Shown here piece by piece: positions 44,501 to 53,655 of a DNA stretch of 64,000 nucleotides. The translations under genes were made by a program, and so were the position numbers. The notes beneath the pieces were generated by a model. It searched no databases. It worked only from the letters and a program-made list of their open reading frames with translations, and was not told the origin of the DNA. Numbering within the stretch: the stretch's first letter is position 1; each line of letters opens with the position of its first letter. This stretch comes from Flammeovirga sp. EKP202 (GTDB taxonomy: Bacteria; Bacteroidota; Bacteroidia; Cytophagales; Flammeovirgaceae), in assembly GCF_014534745.1 (NCBI RefSeq), contig NZ_JACVVP010000008.1, positions 1-64,000 of the forward strand, written 5' to 3'.

Positions 44501-46222
44501 TTAATACCCCGCTGCCTGTCCGTCCTTTCTACTCTCACTCGCCCCATGATATACTTTTTTGAGATCATCCCAAAGGATAGCCTGATAGCCACCATAAGTA
44601 CCTCTCGTAAAACCAACTTGATGCCCTTTGTCCATCAATCCTCTTACTGTTTCGTAAGGAATACCCGATTCTACTCTGATCATTCCTTTGTTTTGAGTAG
44701 TTTCACCCATTGGAGAAGCACCACCTGTATGATCCCATCGAGGAGCATCGCCAGCTTCTTGTAGGTTCATCCCGAAATCAATTAAGTTCATCACAATTTG
44801 AGTGTGACCTTGAGGTTGGAAGTCTCCGCCCATCACTCCGAATGAAACATAAGGTTTTCCATCTTTGGTGATAAAGGCAGGAATGATGGTGTGGAAAGGT
44901 CTTTTACCCGGCTCAAATGTATTTGCTTGACCTTCTATTAAGGTGAATAATTCCCCTCGGTCTTGTAGCATAAATCCTAATTTCGGAGGTACCATACCTG
45001 ATCCCATTCCTCTATAGTTGGATTGGATAAGCGATACCATATTTCCTTCTTTGTCCGCTACCGTCATATAAATCGTTTCACCCGCACTGATTTTACCTGC
45101 TTCGTAAGTAGAAGCTCTTTCTCCGATTTCTTTACTTCTTTCTTTAGCATATTTTTCAGAAAGTAAAGTAGATAGAGGCACATCATAGAAATCCATATCA
45201 GCATAATATTTAGCTCTATCTTCAAATGCCAATTTCTTCGCTTCCGTAAATAAATGCAGGTGTTCAGCACTCCCGAAAGGAATGTTTGAGAAGTCATATT
45301 GTTCCAAAATTTTCAACATTTGAAGTGCTGCTATACCTTGACCGTTGGGAGGAAGTTCCCATACATCATATCCTCTGTAATTGATAGAAACGGGATCTAA
45401 CCATTCTGAATGATGATCTTCAAGGTCTTTTCGACTCAAGAAACCGCCTTGTTCTTTGATAAATAATCCAATCGTTTTCGCAATTTCTCCTTTATAGAAA
45501 GCATCTCTACCACCTTTTGCAATTTTTTTATAAGTAGCTGCCAAGTACGGGTTTTTATAAATATCTCCTTCATTAGGCAGTTTACCTCCATTTTGATGGA
45601 TGTATGTATCTTCAATATTTGGAAAACCTTTCGCTTGATACCTAGGAATCGATTTTTGCATATACCAAGCGATTAGTTCTGTCAGAGGAAATCCATTTTC
45701 AGCATATTCGATTGCAGGAGTGAGGATGGTATTCATATCCATTGTTCCGAATTTTTTATGCATTTCAAACCACCCATCCACAGTACCGGGTACACTGACA
45801 GGTAAAGGACCCAGTGCAGGAATTTTTGTATAATTATTTTCTTTGAAATACGCTAAGGTTAGTTTTTTAGGAGATCTGCCACTGCCATTCAAAGCGTATA
45901 ATTTTTGAGTTTTCGCATCCCAGATAATGGCGAAAATATCTCCACCAATTCCACATCCCGTGGGTTCCATTAATCCTAAAGTGGCGTTGGCTGCAATGGC
46001 CGCATCGATCGCATTTCCACCTTTCTTCAAAATATCTAATCCTACTTGAGTAGCTAAGGGGTGTGAAGTGGCCACCATACCGTTTTGAGCTAAAACTTCC
46101 GAACGGGTCGCAAAAGTGTGTCCTGTTACTCTGTCTTGTGCAGAAGCTAAAAGTGAACCTGTAAGTAGGTACCCTAATAAAATAACAGATTTAAAGTGTG
46201 TTTTTAAGAGTAGTTTTCTCAT
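44501..46222 (-). CDS. ggt: Gamma-glutamyltransferase, exported
   Basis: A 573-residue autoprocessed enzyme that hydrolyses glutathione or transfers its gamma-glutamyl group. Signal peptide 1-29 (SLLASA-QD). N-terminal family block SHPLATQVGLDILKKGGNA; GIGGD at 77-81 (oxyanion side). The catalytic Thr383 is in the sequence GETIYMTVADKEGNMVSLIQ, which in this YwrD-like branch replaces the classic TTHYS pattern. MGSGMVPPKLGF follows. It is the second gene of a possible operon with the J-domain protein (23-base gap). Its role is probably in glutathione or peptide salvage. Confidence 0.93.
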   Translation of the reverse strand: MRKLLLKTHFKSVILLGYLLTGSLLASAQDRVTGHTFATRSEVLAQNGMVATSHPLATQVGLDILKKGGNAIDAAIAANATLGLMEPTGCGIGGDIFAIIWDAKTQKLYALNGSGRSPKKLTLAYFKENNYTKIPALGPLPVSVPGTVDGWFEMHKKFGTMDMNTILTPAIEYAENGFPLTELIAWYMQKSIPRYQAKGFPNIEDTYIHQNGGKLPNEGDIYKNPYLAATYKKIAKGGRDAFYKGEIAKTIGLFIKEQGGFLSRKDLEDHHSEWLDPVSINYRGYDVWELPPNGQGIAALQMLKILEQYDFSNIPFGSAEHLHLFTEAKKLAFEDRAKYYADMDFYDVPLSTLLSEKYAKERSKEIGERASTYEAGKISAGETIYMTVADKEGNMVSLIQSNYRGMGSGMVPPKLGFMLQDRGELFTLIEGQANTFEPGKRPFHTIIPAFITKDGKPYVSFGVMGGDFQPQGHTQIVMNLIDFGMNLQEAGDAPRWDHTGGASPMGETTQNKGMIRVESGIPYETVRGLMDKGHQVGFTRGTYGGYQAILWDDLKKVYHGASESRKDGQAAGY

Positions 46223-46245
46223 AATAATTGAATTGATATATATGC

Positions 46246-47340
46246 TTAATAATCGTACCTCAACAATAAACTTTGTAAATCCTCAATTGTTTCTAATTCG
46301 TTTAATTGAGCTTCTAGTTGTTGTTTTTTATGTTTTTCACTCTCTTTCAAATGTAAGGCTTCTCGTTCAATACCACTTCCAGATTTACCCACAAAAAGAT
46401 TATAAATGTAATGTTCCTTAGGTCCTCCAATAATTCTCTCTTTTTCTTCTTCCAATTCCTTCACTTGTTTTTCTAAGAGTTGTAGTAACCTTTCAGACTC
46501 CTCTTCTTTAAATTCTATTTTGTCCTCTTTAAAGTGAGTGCTGTACAGGTCTAAGAGCGTTGTAATATCTTCTTTATTTTTGGCTTCAGTAATGATGGAC
46601 ATTAAGTGGTGTCGTTCTTCTTTTTCATGTTCATCTTTCACTAAGTCGGGGTGAAATTTTTTGGCCAGTTTTTTATAGAGTGAATGGACAGAGGTATAAT
46701 TTATTGTTGTCTTCTCTCTTTGGTCTGCTTTCTGAAATGCTTCTTTTAGAAGTTGCTTTTGTTGTTTGCTCAATAAGTAAGGTTGCACTTTCTCCTCAAA
46801 TATTTTTTGAACTTGATGATCGTCTTCAATCATTTTTTCCCAATCGTTATCGGTTAACAAGTGGTCTATCTCCTCCGATCTTGATTTTAAAACCAGTTGC
46901 TTTTTGATGTGTTCAATTCTTTCCTTCCTTTTTTGGGACTTTGTTTTTTTAGAAGAAGCGTTTTCGGCGAGCATTTGAAATTCCGGAATCAACTGATCGA
47001 ACTTTAATGTTTTGGCAAATGGAGATTGTAAGCCTTCCACGAGATAATGCTGTACTAATAATTGAAATAGCTGATGATTTTTATTGGTCAGTTTCGCTTC
47101 TTTCCCTAAAAAAAGCATTCTTTCAATAAAAGAATATAAGGTAGTGAAACGAGACGAGGCTACTTCCTCAAGGTGTTCTTGATAAGCTGTAAGCATTAAG
47201 TGAACTTCCTTTGTCAGTAAAGCATTTCGCTTTTTCTTTTTTTGTACTTCAAACCACAACTTTGTCAGTTTATCCTCATTTGTTTTTGCCTTTTTCTTAG
47301 GTTTTCCTTTCTTGATTTTAGTAAATGAGATGATTTTCAT
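46246..47340 (-). CDS. J-domain protein
   Basis: A 364-residue cytosolic protein, basic at both ends. The J-domain core is SLYKKLAKKFHPDLVKD (His230-Pro231-Asp232), near residues 215-275, so it can stimulate a DnaK-type chaperone. No Gly/Phe or zinc-finger region follows. Helical Lys/Glu-rich segments surround it (QKRKERIEHIKKQ; LEKQVKELEEEKERI). It is the first gene before GGT on the minus strand. Its clients are unknown. Confidence 0.85.
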   Translation of the reverse strand: MKIISFTKIKKGKPKKKAKTNEDKLTKLWFEVQKKKKRNALLTKEVHLMLTAYQEHLEEVASSRFTTLYSFIERMLFLGKEAKLTNKNHQLFQLLVQHYLVEGLQSPFAKTLKFDQLIPEFQMLAENASSKKTKSQKRKERIEHIKKQLVLKSRSEEIDHLLTDNDWEKMIEDDHQVQKIFEEKVQPYLLSKQQKQLLKEAFQKADQREKTTINYTSVHSLYKKLAKKFHPDLVKDEHEKEERHHLMSIITEAKNKEDITTLLDLYSTHFKEDKIEFKEEESERLLQLLEKQVKELEEEKERIIGGPKEHYIYNLFVGKSGSGIEREALHLKESEKHKKQQLEAQLNELETIEDLQSLLLRYDY

Positions 47341-47400
47341 GGTTTGTGACTATTTTTATGTACAGAACTAAATCCTAAAATTAGAAATTACTGTTGCCGA

Positions 47401-48402
47401 ATGACAATAAATGAAGATAAAATAATCAATGTAGATCATAATGATGAAACCTCTTTTCCAAATCAAATTGCAGCCTTAACGGGTACAATGTTCAATGGTA
47501 AAAGAATCAAAACACAATCAGAGTATGGATTAATCGACTATCATTTTTTTACATTACTGAATGATATCAAAATAATAGTGCACGATTGTGTGATTGAAAA
47601 AGAGGTAGGCGTAAGGCATCATCCCAAAAGTGATGCTGACTTTATCTATATCATGTTATTGAGAGATGGTAACATTAAGCATATTTATGAGACAGACAAT
47701 AAAATAGAGATTTTTGGCCCTGGTAAACAAAGAGGTTTGATGATTTCTAATTTAAGAAAGTCCGTCATCAATTATGGTGGTATTGGATCAAACGCTCAAT
47801 GGGTCACCATGATGATCAAAAAAAACTTACTGGATGATTACTTTGGAGATCGCTTTCATGAAATCAAAGAATTGATTCACAATCCCGAACCTTGGTTGTT
47901 TTTTGAGTCTCCTACTTATGAAATTGCAACTGCTCTTGATCAAATTTTTGAAGTGGAAAGAGATAGTATTTCTTATAAGTCGGTGGTCTACAGTCAATCC
48001 ATTTTTATCTTGGGACAGATCTTTGAGTTTTTAACCAAACGTGATGTCAATGATGCTAAAAGGTTAGACTCCTTCGATACAGAACGTCTTTTTGCGATCA
48101 GAGAATTTATTTCAAAAGACTTGTCTCAGCCTCCTTCCTTAGAGGAAATATGTGACGAGTTTGGTATCAGTAGATCAAAGTTGATTCGGGATTTTAAAGC
48201 GGAATTCGGGAAACCTCTTTATCAGTTTTATACACAACTAAGAATGGATGAGTCAAGAAATATGTTGATTCACCAAAAAAAGACCGTGACAGAGGTGGCA
48301 CAAGACTTAGGTTTTAAAGGTATTTCTAAATTTTCTGATGCTTTTAAGAAATACTATGGGATGTCACCCAAAGTGATGATTGAATTGAAAAATAAATCGT
48401 AA
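47401..48402 (+). CDS. AraC family transcription regulator
   Basis: A 333-residue regulator. The N-terminal 220 residues are a beta-rich sensor domain of the cupin-like sort; the last 100 carry two helix-turn-helix units: LEEICDEFGISRSKLIRDFKAEFG and KTVTEVAQDLGFKGISKFSDAFKKYYG with the final SPK. It is 7 bases from the SDR gene and probably regulates it or is co-transcribed. Effector unknown. Confidence 0.92.
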   Translation: MTINEDKIINVDHNDETSFPNQIAALTGTMFNGKRIKTQSEYGLIDYHFFTLLNDIKIIVHDCVIEKEVGVRHHPKSDADFIYIMLLRDGNIKHIYETDNKIEIFGPGKQRGLMISNLRKSVINYGGIGSNAQWVTMMIKKNLLDDYFGDRFHEIKELIHNPEPWLFFESPTYEIATALDQIFEVERDSISYKSVVYSQSIFILGQIFEFLTKRDVNDAKRLDSFDTERLFAIREFISKDLSQPPSLEEICDEFGISRSKLIRDFKAEFGKPLYQFYTQLRMDESRNMLIHQKKTVTEVAQDLGFKGISKFSDAFKKYYGMSPKVMIELKNKS

Positions 48403-48409
48403 CAGCGTT

Positions 48410-49372
48410 ATGATAGCCTTAACAGGAGCTAGCGGACATGTAGGTTATGTGCTGCATAAATACCTCCAGAAAGAAAATATACCACACCGCGTACTTGTCA
48501 GGAAGAGAACAAACAGACTCACTAATGTAGAACAAATTGTAGGAGATTTAAGGTATCAACATAGTCTTCAACAGTTTGTGAATAAAGTAGATACAGTTAT
48601 TCACAGTGCAGCAGTGGTTTATCCAAAGTATGGTGTCAATGAAGATGTCATTAATGTGAACTACATTTACTCAAAAAATCTTTTTGAAATTGCAAAAAAG
48701 GCAGGAGTCAAACACTTTATATTTATCAGTTCTATTCATAGTATGGAAGTGCCGATTACAGGTGTCTTTGATGAAACTGCTGCTTTGGTAAAAGATGAAA
48801 ATAGAAGTTACGACTATTCCAAGGCACAAATGGAGCGTTACTTAAGTCAGCAAAGTGGAATAAAGATTACAATTCTAAACCCCACATCAATTATCGGTGG
48901 AGGAGATTTCTACTTCAATGGTTTCAATCAGCTTTTTCGTTTGATTCATTTTTATCGTCTTCCAATGTTAACCCAAGGAGGCTTTGATGTAGTAGATGTT
49001 AAAGATGTCGTGAAAAGTTGTATTTTTGCGGTACAGCATCAAGTGGAAGGAAAATATATTTTGGGGAATACCTACTATTCTATTCCAGAAATTGCAAAAA
49101 TATATGGGAATATTGCACAAAAGTTAATAAGTCCTATTAAGTTATCAACACCGGTTATGAAAATGTTGGCAACTTTTACTGACTTTGTGGGTAAGTTTTC
49201 AAATTCACCACTTCCAACTAACTCATATTCAATTAATGCACTTTTAGAGCTTAATAGTCCTATTTCTCATCAAAAAGCAGTGAATAACTTAGATTTTAAG
49301 CCTAAAGTTATTCACAATTCTTTACGAGATATTCACAAATGGATTGAAAATCAGGAGCTTATTCTTGATTAA
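48410..49372 (+). CDS. NAD-dependent epimerase/dehydratase (SDR family)
   Basis: A 320-residue extended short-chain dehydrogenase. The Rossmann motif TGASGHVG (residues 5-12), a serine-rich strand IFISSIHS, and the Y-x-x-x-K pair Tyr134/Lys138 (YDYSK) are all visible. It resembles nucleotide-sugar epimerases, 3-beta-hydroxysteroid dehydrogenase-type SDRs, or dihydroflavonol reductases. The AraC gene is 7 bases upstream. A steroid-reductase-like gene lies 4.3 kb away and is probably unrelated. Confidence 0.9.
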   Translation: MIALTGASGHVGYVLHKYLQKENIPHRVLVRKRTNRLTNVEQIVGDLRYQHSLQQFVNKVDTVIHSAAVVYPKYGVNEDVINVNYIYSKNLFEIAKKAGVKHFIFISSIHSMEVPITGVFDETAALVKDENRSYDYSKAQMERYLSQQSGIKITILNPTSIIGGGDFYFNGFNQLFRLIHFYRLPMLTQGGFDVVDVKDVVKSCIFAVQHQVEGKYILGNTYYSIPEIAKIYGNIAQKLISPIKLSTPVMKMLATFTDFVGKFSNSPLPTNSYSINALLELNSPISHQKAVNNLDFKPKVIHNSLRDIHKWIENQELILD

Positions 49373-49463
49373 TTTTGACTTTATTCACAATGGTGTGAGT
49401 TAGTTCGTTATTAACTCGCTCATTATCTATGAGTTATAGTGATTTTGTTCATTTTGAGTTCAT

Positions 49464-49664
49464 CTAACTTTTTGAAATTGAACTATTTAAGGTTTTAACG
49501 AAAAATGAACGATTATTGGAAGCATTATTTTGAGAAGATGACTCAATGCGTTGATGGAGAGCTTGGTAATTTTGATCAAAGGTCTCTTGATTAAAAAGAG
49601 AATGATTATTTAAAGCGATTTGAAATGCTTCATTGAAGCTTCTTTTATGTGTTACCTTTTTCAT
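49464..49664 (-). CDS. Small hypothetical protein, 66 residues
   Basis: ATG 49664; Asn/Ser/Gln-rich, starting MKKVTHKRSFNEAFQIALNN. No signal peptide or membrane segment. It has an A-rich leader before the ATG, common in this phylum, but no homologue I know. It diverges from the sigma factor gene. The composition is ordinary and the frame is short, so it may be spurious. Confidence 0.4.
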   Translation of the reverse strand: MKKVTHKRSFNEAFQIALNNHSLFNQETFDQNYQALHQRIESSSQNNASNNRSFFVKTLNSSISKS

Positions 49665-50078
49665 TTTTAGTAGGTGTAGTTTAAGTAGTGTAGATAAATG
49701 TAAAACCGATACTAGGTCCTTTTGTTTAAAATTGAAGTCATACTATAGTATCACGTATTTTGACTCTTTCACTTCTATTATTTTGAATTTATTTAGAAAC
49801 AATATCGATTTCATTTTATCCTCAAATTAAGTTTAATGTTATGCTCATTTTGTGAGCTTCGATAGTATGACCTTTCAATAGGGAAATACCCCTATTCGAG
49901 GTTGAAAAAAAGTGTATTTTTTTATTGAATGTCTGTTTTTGATATTGAAAAGGCTGTTTTATTCTTTGTTTTAAGAAAGATTTTAATTTGAAAAACTTAC
50001 TTTTGATCTACTTTTTATTAATTGCATATTTGTGATTAAGCGAAGTGTTTTAATATCCCATTTTACAAAAACTATATT
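49665..50078. promoter_or_regulatory. 414-base upstream region of the sigma factor, with an inverted AATAGGG repeat
   Basis: No gene is seen. AATAGGG (49877-49883) and CCCTATT (49890-49896) form an inverted repeat. The reverse strand here reads AATAGGGGTA, which recurs on the plus strand at 50634-50643 between the sigma and FecR genes. This is a candidate binding or promoter motif for the sigma factor. Confidence 0.5.
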
Positions 50079-50627
50079 TTGGTAGAAGAAATCATTACAA
50101 AAGATAAATTTGAAAAGTTATTTAGGGAGCAATACCCTAAGCTATGTGCTTTTGCGAATACATTTCTGAAAGATATTCAAGCCTCAGAAGATGTGGTACA
50201 TGATATCCTTTTCAAATTGTGGGAAAATAGAGAAACAATACAGATTGATATTTCAATTGAAGCCTATTTGTATAGAGCGGTTAGAAATAAATCATTGAAT
50301 GTTATACGACATATTGAAGTCAAAGAACAATACAAATCTTATAATGAGGAAGCAATCAATGATGCATCACAACATGAGGTAGATACCATGGAAAGTAGTG
50401 AATTAGACCTGAAAATTCGCGAAAGTATTGACAGTTTGCCTGAAAAAAGGAAAGAAATATTCCAACTCTCTCGTTTTGAAGGACTGAGGTACGCTGAGAT
50501 TTCGAAGAAACTGAATATCAGTGTTAAAACAGTTGAAAATCAGATGTCTTCTGCCTTAAAATATTTAAGGTCGGAGCTTACCGGATTTTTTACAATCTTA
50601 ATTCTATTTTTTTTGAAAAATTTCTAA
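50079..50627 (+). CDS. ECF RNA polymerase sigma factor (FecI-like)
   Basis: A 182-residue sigma-70 factor. There is no ATG; TTG 50079 gives MVEEIITKDKFEKLFREQY. Region 2 (FLKDIQASEDVVHDILFKLWEN and YLYRAVRNKSLNVIR) and region 4 (LPEKRKEIFQLSRFEGLRYAEISKKLNISVKTVENQM) are present. The C-terminal end is unusually hydrophobic (FFTILILFFLKNF). It starts an apparent operon with a FecR anti-sigma and the STN protein. It should recognise a dedicated promoter that may include AATAGGGGTA. Signal unknown. Confidence 0.92.
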   Translation: MVEEIITKDKFEKLFREQYPKLCAFANTFLKDIQASEDVVHDILFKLWENRETIQIDISIEAYLYRAVRNKSLNVIRHIEVKEQYKSYNEEAINDASQHEVDTMESSELDLKIRESIDSLPEKRKEIFQLSRFEGLRYAEISKKLNISVKTVENQMSSALKYLRSELTGFFTILILFFLKNF

Positions 50628-50673
50628 CCTTCCAATAGGGGTAAATTAAAAGTGACGTGTCATATCATTGATT

Positions 50674-51675
50674 ATGGAAAAGAATAATAACATAGATGAA
50701 GTTTTATTGACCAAATACCTTCTTGGCGAGACTACAGAGGAGGAGGGAAGAGCAGTGAAACTTTGGATCGACTATTCAGCTGAAAATAAAGCTACTTTCG
50801 AATCTTTCCGGAAGGTTTGGGAAGCCACGCTTACGGCCTCTATTCCTGAGGTGAATGTGGATGTGGACAAAGCATGGAATCGAATGGATGAAGCTATCGA
50901 AGCTGAGGTAAATACCACTAAGGTGGTCCAATTCACGCCATGGAAAAGAATAGCATCTTCGATTGCTGCAATTGTTTTATTGGCAGTGGGTGTTAATTTC
51001 TATACTTCAAAAGAAGACGTGGATGCACCTACTTTTGTGGCGGTAGAGGTGTATCAACCCGAACAGCCCGCAATGGAAACATTAAAAGATGGTTCTGATA
51101 TTACTATTAACGGTAATTCTACTTTATCAGTAGCCTCTTTTGAAGGGAATAGTAGAGAGGTGACTTTAGATGGTGAAGCCTTTTTTGAGATTGCTCATGA
51201 TGAAAGCAAGCCATTTATTGTGCATACATCAAAAGGCGATATTACTGTCTTGGGAACAAAATTTAATGTAAAAGCTACGGCAAATGATGTTATTGTCACC
51301 GTAACGGAAGGGTTAGTCAAACTTGAAGCGGTATCATCATCGAAAAAAGACCGTTTTGTGTTGTTAGAAAAGAATTCCGAAGGGGCAATTGATGCCAATA
51401 GTGCTATGCCTTATAAAGAGGAAAATGTTTCGATGAACAACCTGTTTTGGAAAACCAAAGCGTTAAATTTCCATAATACTTCTTTTGCGAAAGTAATCTC
51501 TACTTTAGAAAGTGCTTACAAGGTAAATATTAGTGTAAATAGAGAAAGTTTGAACACTAAGAAGCTAACCGTAGATTTCAAAGAAAACAGCATCGAAGAG
51601 GTTTTCGAAATACTACAAGCCACTTTAAATTTACAAGTTCAAAAAACAGGTGATAAAGCCTATTATATCGATTAA
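50674..51675 (+). CDS. FecR family anti-sigma factor
   Basis: A 333-residue inner-membrane regulator. ATG 50674 is preferred over TTG 50668. The cytosolic part (1-90) with LLGETTEEEGRAVKLWID binds sigma, one membrane segment follows (about 92-108), then a FecR domain (125-225: LKDGSDITINGNSTL, VTLDGEAFFEIAHDESKPFIVHT). The tail (about 255-333) is a DUF4974/STN-like domain (FHNTSFAKVISTLESAYKVNI). It would hold the sigma factor until an outer-membrane signal arrives. Its stop overlaps the next ATG (TAATG), so it is coupled to the STN protein. Confidence 0.92.
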   Translation: MEKNNNIDEVLLTKYLLGETTEEEGRAVKLWIDYSAENKATFESFRKVWEATLTASIPEVNVDVDKAWNRMDEAIEAEVNTTKVVQFTPWKRIASSIAAIVLLAVGVNFYTSKEDVDAPTFVAVEVYQPEQPAMETLKDGSDITINGNSTLSVASFEGNSREVTLDGEAFFEIAHDESKPFIVHTSKGDITVLGTKFNVKATANDVIVTVTEGLVKLEAVSSSKKDRFVLLEKNSEGAIDANSAMPYKEENVSMNNLFWKTKALNFHNTSFAKVISTLESAYKVNISVNRESLNTKKLTVDFKENSIEEVFEILQATLNLQVQKTGDKAYYID

Positions 51676-53600
51676 TGAAACACCGATTATTTATTCTATT
51701 TCTTTTCCTTTCCTTACTAATCCATCCAGTTTTTGCTAATAACGAAGAGGGAGATTTACTTCAACGTGTTATTAGTATTGAGATCAAAAAACAAACATTG
51801 GAAGCGGCCTTAGATGAAATCAAAGATCAAGGTGGCTTCTCCTTTTCCTATAATCCCTCCATCCTCGATTTGACGCAAGAGATCAATTTCAAAGGACAAA
51901 ATGTCACTGTAAAAGCAGCTTTAATTGATATTCTAGGCTATAACTACGAGTTCAAGCAGATTGGAATGCATGTGATCATTCGTGAAGCTTTTTCTCTGAC
52001 AATTCGTCCAATTGATCAGCGTAAAAGAAAAACAAAAGAGGAGTTACAGCGACTCAAAGAAGATATTTTGCTAAACGGTAGAGTGGTGGACGCTTCTACA
52101 GGAATGGGCCTTCAGAATGTGGTTGTCTATGATGAATCGCAAAAGGTATTAACCCTTACCGACAGTATGGGATATTATGCATTGAAAGTTCCATTGGAAA
52201 GGATGCAAAAAGGTGTTTATTTTCGTAATCGTGGTTTTTATGATACCATGGTGCAATTTAACCCTGGAGATGATGAAAACGAAGTGCTATACAATGTAGG
52301 TTTATCTCCATATAATGAAAATTCCAATCCTATAGACTCTGACCTTACTTTATCTACTCAAAATCCTCATCAACTCAACATTGTGAAGCGATTTGTGCCT
52401 AAAAAGGTGGATATCATTTCTAATAGTATTGAATACATAGAGCATCGAACGGCACAATTCACGTTGGTTCCTTTCTTAAGTAATAGTAATTTCCTTGGAG
52501 GTTCCTACACAAACCGTCTTTCTTTTAATACCCTTATTGGTTATTCGGCAGGTGTAGATAGAGGGGGTGAAATCGGTGGATTGGTAAACATCAACCGCTT
52601 CCATATGCAGGGAGCACAAATTGGTGGTATTAGTAATATTGTAGGCGGAAATGTGACTGGAGCACAAATAGGTGGTATTGTCAATTACAATATGGGAGAA
52701 GTTAACGGTATGCAGGTTGGCGGTATTACAAATATTGTTGCTGATTCTGTTTTTGGTGTTCAAATCGGTGGTATTAATAATGTGGTGCGAGAAAATGTGA
52801 AGGGTGTTCAAGTTGGAGGAATTACAAGTGCTACCCGAACTTTTGTCAAAGGTTTACAATTAAGCGGGATCTACAGTTATGCCAAAGAAATACAGGGAGC
52901 TCAGGTGAGTGGTATTTTGAATACAAACCAGAAAGACATAAAAGGGATGCAGTTGGCAGGGATAGCGAACTATTCCAACTCAGTGATTGGTTGGCAGGTG
53001 TCGGGTATTTATAACCATACCTCTAATGAAATAAAAGGAATGCAGGTTGCAGGTATTTATAATTTTGCTGACACTTTAAAAGGAGTACAAATCGGTCTGA
53101 TCAACGTTGCCAATGATGGTGCAAAAGGTTTACCTATTGGCCTGTTTAGCTATTACAAAAATGGTTATCATTCCGTGAGCTATCATTTGGATGAATTTAG
53201 TATGTTGAATTTGTCATTTCAGACCGGTACAAGGAAATTCTACAATTATTATAAAGTGGGAACAAGCATTTTCAATTCAGGGTACTTGGACGGTTATCAA
53301 GGGTATCATTTTGGGATAGGTTTCGGTGCTTATCTCTTCAAACGATTGCTAATAGAGGCAGGAATGCATGGTAATTACAACGACGCCACTTCAGAGTTTG
53401 AACATCGTTTTGTAAAGTGGAGTTTGATGTACGAACAGCCGATCTGGAAGAGAATTTCTATTACTGCAGGACCTAGCGTAAACTATGATCCTTTTATTCA
53501 GAACAATGAATATTCAGCACCTCCTTCATTTTATTCAGAACAAACTGATATTGGTCTTTTTTGGATAAGTGGTTCAGTGGGAATTAGGTTTTCTTGGTAA
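51675..53600 (+). CDS. STN + CarboxypepD_reg + surface-repeat barrel protein
   Basis: A 641-residue exported protein: signal peptide (1-21, PVFA-NN), STN domain (about 25-107: KQTLEAALDEIKDQGGFSFS), and CarboxypepD_reg-like Ig domain (about 133-215: LLNGRVVDASTGMGL), then a repeat block (residues about 313-497) of about 12 units of 15-16 residues, each with G-x-Q-[ILV]-x-G-I (GAQIGGIS, GMQVGGIT, GVQIGGIN), like LA_2272-type surface repeats. A beta-barrel-like C-terminus ends in Trp. In the window no TonB-box or plug is present. The STN domain in FecA contacts FecR, and here this protein is coupled to FecR. It likely acts as a signal sensor at the outer membrane. Confidence 0.75.
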   Translation: MKHRLFILFLFLSLLIHPVFANNEEGDLLQRVISIEIKKQTLEAALDEIKDQGGFSFSYNPSILDLTQEINFKGQNVTVKAALIDILGYNYEFKQIGMHVIIREAFSLTIRPIDQRKRKTKEELQRLKEDILLNGRVVDASTGMGLQNVVVYDESQKVLTLTDSMGYYALKVPLERMQKGVYFRNRGFYDTMVQFNPGDDENEVLYNVGLSPYNENSNPIDSDLTLSTQNPHQLNIVKRFVPKKVDIISNSIEYIEHRTAQFTLVPFLSNSNFLGGSYTNRLSFNTLIGYSAGVDRGGEIGGLVNINRFHMQGAQIGGISNIVGGNVTGAQIGGIVNYNMGEVNGMQVGGITNIVADSVFGVQIGGINNVVRENVKGVQVGGITSATRTFVKGLQLSGIYSYAKEIQGAQVSGILNTNQKDIKGMQLAGIANYSNSVIGWQVSGIYNHTSNEIKGMQVAGIYNFADTLKGVQIGLINVANDGAKGLPIGLFSYYKNGYHSVSYHLDEFSMLNLSFQTGTRKFYNYYKVGTSIFNSGYLDGYQGYHFGIGFGAYLFKRLLIEAGMHGNYNDATSEFEHRFVKWSLMYEQPIWKRISITAGPSVNYDPFIQNNEYSAPPSFYSEQTDIGLFWISGSVGIRFSW

Positions 53601-53655
53601 TAAAATGTTAAATTGATTGTATAAGTAGTTATTATACAGTCTTTAATTGTTCGTT

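Noticed and set aside
52476-52811. Minus-strand frame opposite the G-x-Q-x-G-I repeats
   Set aside because: It is the mirror of the repetitive coding region; the repeated codons produce a spurious frame.
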